Positions 34,552-41,973 of a DNA stretch of 64,000 nt are shown one piece after another; within the stretch, counting starts at the first letter, position 1, and each line of letters opens with the position of its first letter. The translations under genes and the position numbers were made by a program. The notes below the pieces were generated by a model. The model was not told the origin of the DNA. It saw only the letters and a program-made list of their open reading frames with translations, and did no database searches. Source of the stretch: Verrucomicrobiaceae bacterium UBA7681 (lineage in GTDB: Bacteria; Verrucomicrobiota; Verrucomicrobiia; Verrucomicrobiales; Verrucomicrobiaceae); contig DLGZ01000027.1 in assembly GCA_002482965.1 (NCBI GenBank), positions 1 through 64,000 of the forward strand, read 5' to 3'.

Positions 34552-36467
34552 TTGGCGTCTTTTTCCCTGGCTTGGATGATGAAATCAAAGATCTGGCCGT
34601 AATGCCTGCCGTCGAGTGTGATGTCCATGGGAACCATCTGCACGCCCGCAGGGACTTGGGCGGGATCTGCGGTGAGTTTGATCTTGAAGCTCTGGCGTGT
34701 TTTTGGGCCGACTGTGCCTTCGATGACAGCCGGATCTGAGGTGACGCCGGGTGGGAGCTGGAGCACGATGCGATGCTGCTGCAAAGTGTCGCGGAAATTG
34801 CGCACGGTGATTCTGACCTCCTGCATGGTCTGTTTCTGGAAGTCCACACGATACGGATAGGCGCTGACCCAGTAGGGATCGTAGAGGTACTCATAGTTCG
34901 TGTCGGGCAGCAGCTCCTTGTATTCGCGGATGATGCGCTGCGCCCAGTCATGGTAACGTTCTATGAAGGCCTTGGGCTCGGTCATGAGTACGCCGTGCGC
35001 TCCCATGATGATGTCGGGCTGAAGCTTTTGCAGGTATTTGGCGGCGACGAGATAGCCTTCTTCAATGATGGCGCTGTTGCGTGCGTTGACGCATTCGTGG
35101 CCGTTCTGCGCGGGGTCGGCGGGATCGCCAAAGAGGTTGTCGCCGGTGAAGACGATCTTTTTGCCGTCGAGTTCCAGCCAGAGGGAATTGCCAAACTCCG
35201 TCTGGCCGGGCATCCAGTCGATGTGCAGTTTGTAGCCTTCCCAGTCAATGACGTCACCCGCTTTGAGGATGCGGTCGATCTTGGCCTGTTCAAAACCGGC
35301 GTTGTAGGCGCCGATCATCGCGGGGTAGTCGTAGTAGCGCGGGTTCTCGCATTTGTCGGCGATGGTGTCCATCGTCCAGAACTTCACGCCATGATCCTTG
35401 AGCGCAGGGAAGAGTGTGAAGTGGTCGCCATGCGAGTGGGAGATCCAGCAAGCGTCGATTTGTTTCAGCCCCAGAAACTGCTGCATGTCGCTGATGATGC
35501 GTTCGAGAACGAGCTTTGGAAACAGGCCGCAATCCAGCAGCAAAGCGTGGCCGCTGTCGGCGATGATGATGGCAAAGTTCTTCCCCGCCATCTCCGGGCC
35601 GAACATGTAGAGATGCGGTGTCACCTGCACGATGTAGTGGGCCTTGGTCGGCTGGGTGGCGGGATGCGGGCCGCGTTTGGAGAGGTTGTCGGTCGGATAG
35701 CCTCGCACGTAATCCGGGCGGAACTGGGTGAGCCGCTCCTTGTAGGTCTGGAACTGCGACGTGGCATTCGCTATGACCGGGCCTTGCGATGGAAGGGCCG
35801 TCTCCGGTTTGAGCGCGATCAGCTTGTCCACCGTGGCGGTGAGCGCATCGAGCCCTTTGGCAAAGCCATAGTCCCACTCGGTGTCGAACCAGTTTGTCAT
35901 CTTGGCACCGTCGTGCATGACTCCGCCAGTGAAGGCCAGCGTGAGTTCGCCCTGCTTCAGCATGAAACTCATCCCTCCTGGCGAGTGGCCGGGTGTGCTC
36001 ACACAGGTGAGTGTGAAGCTGTTCCAAGTGATCGTGTCGCCATCCACGAGCCCTTTGTCGATCTTCACTGGCTGGGCAGGTGGGCGGAGGTAGCTGGAGC
36101 CATGCACGGTGAATTTGTCGCTGAGCCGCGGGTTCCACTTCCGAAACTCATTCGGGGTCTCGAAGGAAGTCTGCTCATCCTTCGGAGCGGCGACTTGAGT
36201 CGTTTGACGATCCAGCTTCGGCGCTCCCTGGCACTGCTCGCGATGATGATCGGTGAAGAGCACCCACTCGATCTGCTTCACACCGATTTTCGCCAAATGA
36301 TCGAGCGCACTGCCATCGCCCAGATTGATAAGCAGGGCTCGGTCATTGTGCTTGAGCACATAAACGTTGCAGGTGTCCTGCCATAGATACACGCCGGGCA
36401 GCTGCTCATGAAAGGCGGCGAACGCCATGCTTTGCAGGGCAAGGAATGTGGCCAGAAGACGAGTCAT
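34548..36467 (-). CDS. Secreted protein with two MBL-fold domains
   Basis: A 639-residue exported protein (signal MTRLLATFLALQSMAFA). Two metallo-beta-lactamase-fold units follow each other. The first (about 20-245) has VYVLKHNDRALLINLGDG, FTDHHREQCQG in the place of HxHxDH, and VSTPGHSPGGMSFML. The second (about 280-500) has a complete SHSHGDHFTL motif, FTGDNLFGD and MGAHGVLM. The last about 130 residues are beta-rich and may be an NPCBM/Ig-like domain. The first unit may be a degenerate or altered-metal domain supporting the second. Substrate unknown; export argues against tRNA or glyoxalase roles. It is translationally coupled to the serine hydrolase downstream. Confidence 0.75.
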   Translation of the reverse strand: MTRLLATFLALQSMAFAAFHEQLPGVYLWQDTCNVYVLKHNDRALLINLGDGSALDHLAKIGVKQIEWVLFTDHHREQCQGAPKLDRQTTQVAAPKDEQTSFETPNEFRKWNPRLSDKFTVHGSSYLRPPAQPVKIDKGLVDGDTITWNSFTLTCVSTPGHSPGGMSFMLKQGELTLAFTGGVMHDGAKMTNWFDTEWDYGFAKGLDALTATVDKLIALKPETALPSQGPVIANATSQFQTYKERLTQFRPDYVRGYPTDNLSKRGPHPATQPTKAHYIVQVTPHLYMFGPEMAGKNFAIIIADSGHALLLDCGLFPKLVLERIISDMQQFLGLKQIDACWISHSHGDHFTLFPALKDHGVKFWTMDTIADKCENPRYYDYPAMIGAYNAGFEQAKIDRILKAGDVIDWEGYKLHIDWMPGQTEFGNSLWLELDGKKIVFTGDNLFGDPADPAQNGHECVNARNSAIIEEGYLVAAKYLQKLQPDIIMGAHGVLMTEPKAFIERYHDWAQRIIREYKELLPDTNYEYLYDPYWVSAYPYRVDFQKQTMQEVRITVRNFRDTLQQHRIVLQLPPGVTSDPAVIEGTVGPKTRQSFKIKLTADPAQVPAGVQMVPMDITLDGRHYGQIFDFIIQAREKDAK

Positions 36468-36515
36468 GGGGTTCTAAACGTTGCGTGGGAGCCATTCACT
36501 GCAAATCACGTCTTC

Positions 36516-36540
36516 TTCACGAATGACGGCCATTCGTGAA
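36516..36540. terminator. Perfect 10-bp inverted repeat between genes
   Basis: TTCACGAATG (36516-36525) and CATTCGTGAA (36531-36540) are exact inverted copies around the 5-base loop ACGGC. It lies between the end of the SDR gene and the start of the double MBL gene, both on the minus strand. There is no T-run, so it could be a factor-assisted terminator, a protein site or part of the CATTCGTC repeat family. Confidence 0.4.
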
Positions 36541-36557
36541 AGGGTGAGGACCAGTGA

Positions 36558-37268
36558 TCATGCTGGTTTCACCGAAAAGTCGCTGTCGTCGAGCGAGCGC
36601 AGCACGAGCTCGCGAGGGACGCAGAAATCGTCCATCTCAATGCAGGTCACGATGCCGTTGGCGATGTGCTCGGGCTTGAGAAAAAGCTGCTTCGGGGCCT
36701 GGCGTTGGGAGGCATCGTCCCAAAATGCTGTGTCCACGCCGCCGGGCAGGATGGCGGTGACGCGGATGCGATGCGCGGCGGCTTCTTCAGCCAAGCCCTG
36801 GGTGAATCCGCGTACACCCCACTTCGCGGCGCAGTAAACGGTTTCACTCGGAATGCCACGCAGGCTGGCGGTGGAGATGACGTTGATGATGTGGCCGTGC
36901 TGGTGCGGCATCATGGTCTTCAAGGCGGCTTGGGAGCCGAGAATGGTGCCTTTGAGATTCACCGCGAGCATGAGGTCGATCTCCTCCTCGGTGTAGTCAG
37001 GAATCCAGCGATGACGCGCGAGACCCGCGTTGTTCACCCAGACGGCGATGGGGCCGAGCAGTTCAGTGATTTGATCGACGGCTGACTGCACGTCAGAGGC
37101 GCGGGAGACATCGCAGCGGATCGACAGCGCGTGCGGATGGTCAAGAGCGACGTTTTCGAGGTCGAGCAGGGCCACACGCGCACCGCGTGCTAGGAGCGCT
37201 TGAGCCGTGGCGAGGCCGATGCCTTTCGCACCGCCAGTGACGGCGCAGACTTGGTTGGCGAGGTTCAT
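36558..37268 (-). CDS. Short-chain dehydrogenase/reductase
   Basis: A 236-residue classical SDR. NAD(P)-binding TGGAKGIG is at residues about 10-17, NNAG follows the fourth strand, and the catalytic S...YxxxK is in ISTASLRG and VYCAAKWG. ILPGGVDTAFW follows as in the family. An Asp at the end of the second strand (LLDLEN) favours NAD over NADP. Length is normal for the family. The ATG at 37268 overlaps the stop of the TrkA-C membrane protein by four bases (ATGA), supporting this start against an upstream one at 37445. The substrate is unknown. Confidence 0.85.
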   Translation of the reverse strand: MNLANQVCAVTGGAKGIGLATAQALLARGARVALLDLENVALDHPHALSIRCDVSRASDVQSAVDQITELLGPIAVWVNNAGLARHRWIPDYTEEEIDLMLAVNLKGTILGSQAALKTMMPHQHGHIINVISTASLRGIPSETVYCAAKWGVRGFTQGLAEEAAAHRIRVTAILPGGVDTAFWDDASQRQAPKQLFLKPEHIANGIVTCIEMDDFCVPRELVLRSLDDSDFSVKPA

Positions 37269-37975
37269 GATTCTTTGTTTTTGGTCTCTGGTTGTCCCAT
37301 GATCTGCGTCATGGCCTGAAGGGCGGTTTCTTTGCCATAAGCAGTGAGTACGTCGCCTGCCTGGATCATATCGTCCCGGGTTGGAATGCCGGCATGGGTT
37401 TTGCCATCGCGCTTGATAGCAAGGATGACGACGCCACGATCCCAAGGGCGTGATTCACGCAGTGTACGGCCCGCAAGGTAGGTGCCTTGAGGCACTTCGA
37501 TCTCGGATACGACATAGCCATGCTGGATGCGCAGCAGCAGTTCGTAATCAAGCGCATGCACCATTCCTGTGCGCTCGAGTGTGCGCTGGATGATGTGGTC
37601 GAGCACCTTTTGAAAAATGGTGAGGCGAGAAATGAAGAGCATCACGATGAGCCCTCCAACGAGCAAGCCGAGCATCAGCACGGTGTTGCCGCCGGAGCCG
37701 CTTTGCAGCAGGGTGACAATGAGCGTGGCGAGTGCGGAGGTGAGACCAACGTTCCCGGCGAGAATGAGGTCGCGGATGATACGGCGGCGCACGGGGTGGT
37801 TCACGACGAGCTCCGCCTCCTTGGTGGTGAAGCCGACGCCGAAAAAGGCGGAGTATGCCTGAAAACTGGCCGTGTCCCAGCTGATGCCGGTCATCATCAG
37901 CGCCGTCGAACCCACGCGCACCACCAGCAGTGAGACGAGGGCAATGACGAGAAGAGCGATGACCGGGGCGACCAT
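37265..37975 (-). CDS. Membrane protein with C-terminal TrkA_C (RCK_C) domain
   Basis: A 236-residue protein with three to four transmembrane segments in its first half (VIALLVIALVSLLVV, LTSALATLIVTLL, VLMLGLLVGGLIVMLF) and a TrkA_C-like domain at about 150-225 (YVVSEIEVPQGTYLAGRTLRE, VVILAIKRDGKT, IQAGDVLTAYG). TrkA_C domains bind small ligands and gate ion transporters. No pore or RCK_N domain is present, so it may be an accessory or a sensor. It is co-translated with the SDR gene by a 4-base overlap. Confidence 0.75.
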   Translation of the reverse strand: MVAPVIALLVIALVSLLVVRVGSTALMMTGISWDTASFQAYSAFFGVGFTTKEAELVVNHPVRRRIIRDLILAGNVGLTSALATLIVTLLQSGSGGNTVLMLGLLVGGLIVMLFISRLTIFQKVLDHIIQRTLERTGMVHALDYELLLRIQHGYVVSEIEVPQGTYLAGRTLRESRPWDRGVVILAIKRDGKTHAGIPTRDDMIQAGDVLTAYGKETALQAMTQIMGQPETKNKES

Positions 37976-38013
37976 GAGCTTGAGTTTAAAGTTTCAGGTT
38001 TAAAGCTCCATAT

Positions 38014-38391
38014 TCAGAGGTGCTTCTCGCTGATGGATTTGTCGTGGTCGTAGATTTGTTCCTTCGTTTGATGGCCCTTCATTTCCCAGTAGCGGTTGAG
38101 GCCGTGGCGCTGGCCGTGGTCGAAGTTGGTTTCGGCTGACTGCTGGCCGTTCTCCCACCATTCCTTCATCACGCCATGCATCTTGCCGTTTTGATAAGGG
38201 TATTCGCCGGCGGTCTTTCCATTGGAGTGCTTGTTGCGGATGAGGCCAGTGTAGGGCTTGCCCTTGTAGTTCGCCTCTTTGCCTTCATTCAGCATCTCGA
38301 CATCCTTGTCCGCGAAATCGACGACTGGAGGCTGTTTTTCACAGGAGGACAGGCAGAAAGCGCAGAGAAGGAGAGCGAAGAGCTGTTTCAT
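38014..38391 (-). CDS. MORN-repeat lipoprotein
   Basis: A 125-residue protein with a lipoprotein signal: MKQLFALLLCAFCLSSC, lipobox L-S-S-C (Cys17). The mature part holds MORN-type repeats (KPYTGLIRNKHSNGKTAGE, YQNGKMHGVMKEWWENGQ, FDHGQRHGLNRYW), as in YwqK-like proteins. Such repeats form an antiparallel sheet; in bacteria the role is unclear, and the 'antitoxin' label sometimes used is weakly founded. No toxin is adjacent. The short space on its 3' side (37979-38007) carries a TTTAAA-containing partial inverted repeat. Confidence 0.7.
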   Translation of the reverse strand: MKQLFALLLCAFCLSSCEKQPPVVDFADKDVEMLNEGKEANYKGKPYTGLIRNKHSNGKTAGEYPYQNGKMHGVMKEWWENGQQSAETNFDHGQRHGLNRYWEMKGHQTKEQIYDHDKSISEKHL

Positions 38392-38438
38392 GCGTGCAGG
38401 TTGGAGATGATGCGCGGCTTTTCAACCCGCAGCACGGC

Positions 38439-39752
38439 TCACTTTACCGCCATTGCTTGCTTCCACTCCGCCGGAGCGCCGGGCAGGGTCTCCGCGAGAA
38501 TGCGGCGGATGTGTCCGCGCTCGGTTTCGCTGAGGTACGCGTATTCCCCGGTGGTGTCCTTGCCTTCGAGAACGGTCCAGAGGCGGTTGAGTACAGTTTG
38601 CTTCAGCGGGGCGGTGAGGTTGTGGAAGGTGAGAGAGTAGACCATGTAGCTGCAGCGGTACTTGAAGAGGCGGTGCAGGAGCTGGAAATCCTTGAGACTG
38701 CGGCCATCGCTGCTTTGCGGGGCGCGTTTAGTGAAGGCAGTCTGGAAGGCGGGGTCTCCCTCGATGCCACCATCGGGCAGGGCGGCTTCGTCTTTGAAGA
38801 GCAGTGCTTCGACAATGTCCTCGGCACAGTGGTCGATGATGCGGCGCGCGGTGCCGGTGGGTTCGCTCATGACAGTTTCGCCCAGCTCGCGCTGGAGGCT
38901 GGTCTGCATGTGCATGGCACGCAGGGAGGATTGATTCGCCTTGGTGAGGATGTTTTGCACGCTGGTCTGGTGCTCCAGCACCATGAGGGCGACGATGTCG
39001 CTCTGTTTGCGCTTGTAGGGTGTGACGTCGAAAAACCTGGCGAGGCTGGTGACGTTGGCACCGGCTTTGAAGTCGATGTCGATGGTCTGATCGTTTTTCT
39101 CGGTGGCGGTGACGTTGCCGCGATGCAGGACGCTGCCGTGTTTGCCGGTGACATACCAGCCGCCCCAGCGGTCGGCGAAGGGTGTCGTGGTATCGACCAC
39201 GGTGCTGCCCTGACTCGTGATGGGATGGCCCTCGGGACCGGGATACACGGAGCGCACGATGAGGCCGGGCACCTCGGGCGTGTACGAGCCGCCGTGGCAG
39301 CTCAGGCAGCTGTTGTCGCGCTGAAAGTGCAGCGGCTTGGAGGGTTCCTCATCGGGGGCGAGCAGGTAGAAGATAGGGCCGAGCTTTGGATCGATGGTGG
39401 CCACTTCGATCGAGCCGCCGAGGCAGTAACCTAGGTAGGCGTTGTCACCGAAATAGATGACACGCGGAGTCTGCGGGTTGATGAGTTCATTCTGCTTGCT
39501 GGTCTTGGAAAAGACCATGACCTGAGACTCCTGCGGGATGTCGAACTGCTTCATCACATCGCGCAAAACAGTCCAGGCATCGGTGCGGTCGATTTTGACC
39601 TTGCCAGCTGCCATGAGGCTTTCGAGCCGCTGAGTGGCGTCGTTGGGCGTGGTGTCGGAGTAGCGGATGGGGGCGTTTTCGTATTCGTCCTCGGCGTTGA
39701 GAAGAGATGGGAGGAAGAAAGACGAGACCAGAATGAAGGCGTATCGCGTCAT
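38439..39752 (-). CDS. Secreted haem c protein of unknown function
   Basis: A 437-residue protein whose start at 39752 gives a signal peptide (MTRYAFILVSSFFLPSLLNA). A single CxxCH sits in NSCLSCHGGSYTPEVPG. Upstream segments ENAPIRYSDT, VMVFSKTSKQNELINPQTPRV and YFGDNAYLGYC, and downstream GWYVTGKHGSVLHRGNV, are recognisable as a conserved domain in PVC and proteobacterial secreted cytochrome-like proteins without a known reaction. It follows the NsrR-like regulator by 52 bp on the same strand, so it is the best candidate for a co-regulated nitrosative-stress or redox gene. Confidence 0.7.
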   Translation of the reverse strand: MTRYAFILVSSFFLPSLLNAEDEYENAPIRYSDTTPNDATQRLESLMAAGKVKIDRTDAWTVLRDVMKQFDIPQESQVMVFSKTSKQNELINPQTPRVIYFGDNAYLGYCLGGSIEVATIDPKLGPIFYLLAPDEEPSKPLHFQRDNSCLSCHGGSYTPEVPGLIVRSVYPGPEGHPITSQGSTVVDTTTPFADRWGGWYVTGKHGSVLHRGNVTATEKNDQTIDIDFKAGANVTSLARFFDVTPYKRKQSDIVALMVLEHQTSVQNILTKANQSSLRAMHMQTSLQRELGETVMSEPTGTARRIIDHCAEDIVEALLFKDEAALPDGGIEGDPAFQTAFTKRAPQSSDGRSLKDFQLLHRLFKYRCSYMVYSLTFHNLTAPLKQTVLNRLWTVLEGKDTTGEYAYLSETERGHIRRILAETLPGAPAEWKQAMAVK

Positions 39753-39782
39753 AGTGTTCGGAAAGTGACAAGCCATGGCTGG

Positions 39783-39806
39783 GAAATTCGACATTCGGAT
39801 TTCGTC
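39783..39806. repeat. Copy of the CATTCGTC-type interspersed repeat
   Basis: The gap between the NsrR-like gene and the cytochrome gene contains AATTCGACATTCGGATTTCG followed by TCAT, a diverged version of the repeat at 9698-9808 and 42940-42951. On the minus strand it would encode MTKSECRIS, the kind of spurious leader seen at the TIGR03790 gene. Confidence 0.35.
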
Positions 39807-40245
39807 ATTTCTGCGAGAGCAACGTCTCTCTCATTCCAGCACCTGCGGAGCCGGCCACGAGGTCGCGCAGAGTGTGGCGGTCGAGAGTTTCGTAAAAGGC
39901 GTTCACGGCCTGGGCGAGCGCGCCTTTGAGGCGGCAGGAACCGTTGATGGGGCAGGTGTTGTGCTGCTTGTCGAAACACTCGACGATGAAGGGCGTGTCC
40001 TCCGTTCGGCGCACGACCATGCCGATGCGGATGTCCTCCGGCGGCATGCCCAAGGTGATGCCGCCTCCTCTGCCACGGCGTGTTTCCAGGTAGCCGAGCT
40101 TGGCCAAATAGTTCACCACCTTCACCAGATGGTGTCGCGAGATGTCGTAGGCTTCAGCGACTTCACTGAGGGAAAACATCTCCCTCTTCAGCGCCGCAAA
40201 CATGAGCACGCGGAGGGAGTAATCTGAGAAAAGGCTGAGTCGCAT
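39805..40245 (-). CDS. Rrf2-family, NsrR-like iron-sulfur regulator
   Basis: A 146-residue Rrf2 protein. Winged-helix DNA-binding region is residues 1-65 (SLFSDYSLRVLMFAAL, SLSEVAEAYDISRHHLVKVV, GRGGGITLG). Three Cys at C90, C98 and C104 have the C-x7-C-x5-C spacing of NsrR [4Fe-4S] proteins, and D8 matches the aspartate that serves as the fourth cluster ligand in the Streptomyces NsrR structure. NsrR proteins lose DNA binding when NO attacks the cluster. A large palindrome (40268-40300) lies 23 bases upstream of the start, consistent with autoregulation. The downstream cytochrome gene is the nearest candidate target. Confidence 0.85.
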   Translation of the reverse strand: MRLSLFSDYSLRVLMFAALKREMFSLSEVAEAYDISRHHLVKVVNYLAKLGYLETRRGRGGGITLGMPPEDIRIGMVVRRTEDTPFIVECFDKQHNTCPINGSCRLKGALAQAVNAFYETLDRHTLRDLVAGSAGAGMRETLLSQK

Positions 40246-40267
40246 ACCTCGATTTACGAGGGCATGA

Positions 40268-40300
40268 GCTTAAACTTGCATGCGGCGTGCATGTTTAAGC
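40268..40300. promoter_or_regulatory. 33-bp palindrome, probable NsrR-like operator
   Basis: The two 16-base arms around the central G at 40284 match at 14 positions. The outer GCTTAAAC/GTTTAAGC arms are perfect. The inner core reads AAACTTGCATGC-G-GCGTGCATGTTT, close in style to the 11-1-11 NsrR consensus with its ATGCA half-site. It lies just upstream of the NsrR-like gene and within about 100 bases of the 3' side of the Cys-rich lipoprotein terminator. Confidence 0.65.
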
Positions 40301-40352
40301 AATCTGCGCCAAAACAGGCACACTGGCGGGCAAGATCGGCGCAATGCAGGCA

Positions 40353-40383
40353 CAAAAAAGCCCGGAGGCGCGTCTCCGGGCTT
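40353..40383 (-). terminator. Rho-independent terminator of the Cys-rich lipoprotein gene
   Basis: AAGCCCGGAG (40358-40367) and CTCCGGGCTT (40374-40383) form a perfect 10-bp stem with a 6-base loop. On the minus strand it is followed by a T-run (AAAAAA on plus at 40354-40359). It lies 21 bases after the stop of the gene at 40405-40575. Confidence 0.85.
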
Positions 40384-40404
40384 CGCGATATGATCTGCCA
40401 GAGA

Positions 40405-40575
40405 TTACTTCTTCTTGGCCGGGGTGGCGCAGCAGGCACTTGCGGTGGTTTTGGCCGCAGGGGCGCAGCAGGAGCTGCAGCTATCTTTCTTCTTTGCGAA
40501 GAGGCAATGGCCGTTGGCGCAGCTGCTCAGCAGGAGGCCGGTGGAGACAAGGGCAAGGGTAAGAAGCGATTTCAT
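40405..40575 (-). CDS. Small Cys-rich lipoprotein
   Basis: A 56-residue protein starting MKSLLTLALVSTGLLLSSC with lipobox L-S-S-C (Cys19). The short mature part has seven further or included Cys in CANGHC, SCSSCC and SACC, separated by Lys/Ala-rich stretches and ending PAKKK. It could bind metal or be oxidised in the envelope. The start at 40575 gives the signal peptide; an upstream start at 40674 does not. It has its own terminator. No family is recognised. Confidence 0.65.
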   Translation of the reverse strand: MKSLLTLALVSTGLLLSSCANGHCLFAKKKDSCSSCCAPAAKTTASACCATPAKKK

Positions 40576-40720
40576 GATGATGTGGTATGGGTGTCTTGAG
40601 ACTGGCAGCGGTCGGATGACCTGTGCGCAGAACATAAGAGTGGAAATAAAACGCGTTATTTCAGGCAATCTCAAGAATAAATGTGCATTCGGTCATTCCG
40701 AGGGGCAGGACGCGTACATG

Positions 40721-40750
40721 AAAAAGCCCGGAAGGGTCGCTTCCGGGCTT
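40721..40750 (-). terminator. Rho-independent terminator of the small exported protein gene
   Basis: AAGCCCGGAAG (40724-40734) and CTTCCGGGCTT (40740-40750) form a perfect 11-bp stem with loop GGTCG. On the minus strand it is followed by TTTTT. It serves the gene at 40781-41035. The stem shares AAGCCCGGA with the terminator at 40353. Confidence 0.85.
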
Positions 40751-40780
40751 CGTGGGTGAATAAATCACCGCAAAATGAGA

Positions 40781-41035
40781 TCAGCCTTCCTTGAGGGTCT
40801 CCACTTTCTTGTGGGAGCTGGTGGCGGTCACTTTCTTGCCGACGAGCTTGTCAGCACCGGAGACGGCGGCGGTGAGGGTGAGCTTGACGTCTTTGCCGCC
40901 GGATTCGATCACGATGGACTTGGAGTCAGCGTCAACGGACTTGAGGGTGCCGCTGGTGGTGTCGATTTTGCCGCAGCCTGCGAAAGCGGACACGGAGAGG
41001 CCGAGGACGGCGAGGGTGGTGAGGATGGATTTCAT
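40781..41035 (-). CDS. Small exported beta-rich protein
   Basis: An 84-residue protein with a signal peptide (MKSILTTLAVLGLSVSAFA) followed by GCGKIDTTSGTLKSVDADSK. The Cys after the Ala-Phe-Ala-Gly could also mark a lipobox-like site. The mature part looks like a small OB-like beta barrel (GTLKSVDADSKSIVIES, KDVKLTLT, KLVGKKVTATS). It is monocistronic with a strong terminator. Function unknown. Confidence 0.65.
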   Translation of the reverse strand: MKSILTTLAVLGLSVSAFAGCGKIDTTSGTLKSVDADSKSIVIESGGKDVKLTLTAAVSGADKLVGKKVTATSSHKKVETLKEG

Positions 41036-41187
41036 GTTGAGTTTGAGTGTGGTTAGCTTTCCGTCAGGAAGTGACCGAGCGGATTTGCGTGTATTCAAAA
41101 CGAATGCCGCCCCCCCTGACAATCAAAAAATGTGGGGTTTTTGAAAAAAGCTCGTCACAAGCCCCCGGGCTGTGCCACGCTGGTCGG

Positions 41188-41928
41188 ATGAAGAACTCGG
41201 CAACCAGCCTCTGTATGCTCGCCCTTATGGCGTTCGTAGCCCCCTGTATGGCGCATCCGCTGCCGGATGTGGCGGTAAGGGCCCATTTCGAGCAAAACGG
41301 GGACTGGATGCTCCAGGTGGAGATTGACCCTCGCAGCTTCCAGCCGGACCCCAATGTGGCGCCTTACCTCACCAATGCCGACCTGGGCGTCACGCCGGCG
41401 GACCAGCAGGAAAAACTCAAGGCCCAGGCCCGTGAGTATGTGCAGAAGGCGGTTGAGATCGTCCTCGATCCCGTGGCGGAGGTGAAGCCCGACCTTGCCT
41501 GGGAATTTACAGCGGCTGAAAATGCCCCGCTGAAACAGCCGGAAGATCCGGTCATGCTCACTGGTACCTGGCGCACTAAGCTTCCTGCTGACAGCACGGG
41601 CTACTCGATCAAGGCTCTTCCGACAGGAACACTGAGCGTGTTGTATCACAACACCGCCCTCGGCAAAAAAGTGGAGCGCTACCAAATCCTCTTTCCGGGA
41701 GAAACTAGCTACGTGTTGGATTTGAAAACTTTCACGCCGCGCACCAAGGCTCCGCCTCCCATCACGGAGGAATCTCTGCAGGCCGCAGGTGCGGTGCCGG
41801 ACAGTCTTGGGGGCGTGTGTGAGCTGTGTGGAACCGGTGCAGGAGGTGGGTACATGCTACCAACGGTGATTGCCGTGGCGGGCATTGTGGTGCTCGTTAC
41901 CTGGCTGCGCAGGAAGCGGACGGCTTGA
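41188..41928 (+). CDS. Exported protein with C-terminal membrane anchor
   Basis: A 246-residue protein. Start at 41188 gives a signal peptide (MKNSATSLCMLALMAFVAPCMA) ending before HPLPDVAVRAHFEQ. The C-terminus has one transmembrane helix (MLPTVIAVAGIVVLVTWL) followed by RRKRTA, so the bulk is exported and anchored. Two Cys in VCELCGTG lie just before the helix and could bind metal or haem on the outside. The exported domain (about 22-190) is not recognised. The preceding gene is on the other strand. Confidence 0.7.
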   Translation: MKNSATSLCMLALMAFVAPCMAHPLPDVAVRAHFEQNGDWMLQVEIDPRSFQPDPNVAPYLTNADLGVTPADQQEKLKAQAREYVQKAVEIVLDPVAEVKPDLAWEFTAAENAPLKQPEDPVMLTGTWRTKLPADSTGYSIKALPTGTLSVLYHNTALGKKVERYQILFPGETSYVLDLKTFTPRTKAPPPITEESLQAAGAVPDSLGGVCELCGTGAGGGYMLPTVIAVAGIVVLVTWLRRKRTA

Positions 41929-41973
41929 ACTGCGGTGGCAACTTCCGTTTGCACCGCCATCCTGTCCGCGTAA

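Noticed and set aside
34773..36386. Plus-strand 537-codon frame opposite the double MBL gene
   Set aside because: It mirrors the coding strand of a clear exported MBL protein and has no recognisable motif of its own.
38014..38391. Toxin-antitoxin pair suggested by the YwqK-like label
   Set aside because: It is a lipoprotein with MORN repeats and has no small partner gene next to it.
40254..40439. Short minus-strand frame over the palindrome and terminator
   Set aside because: It overlaps a strong palindrome and a rho-independent terminator, which explain the sequence better.
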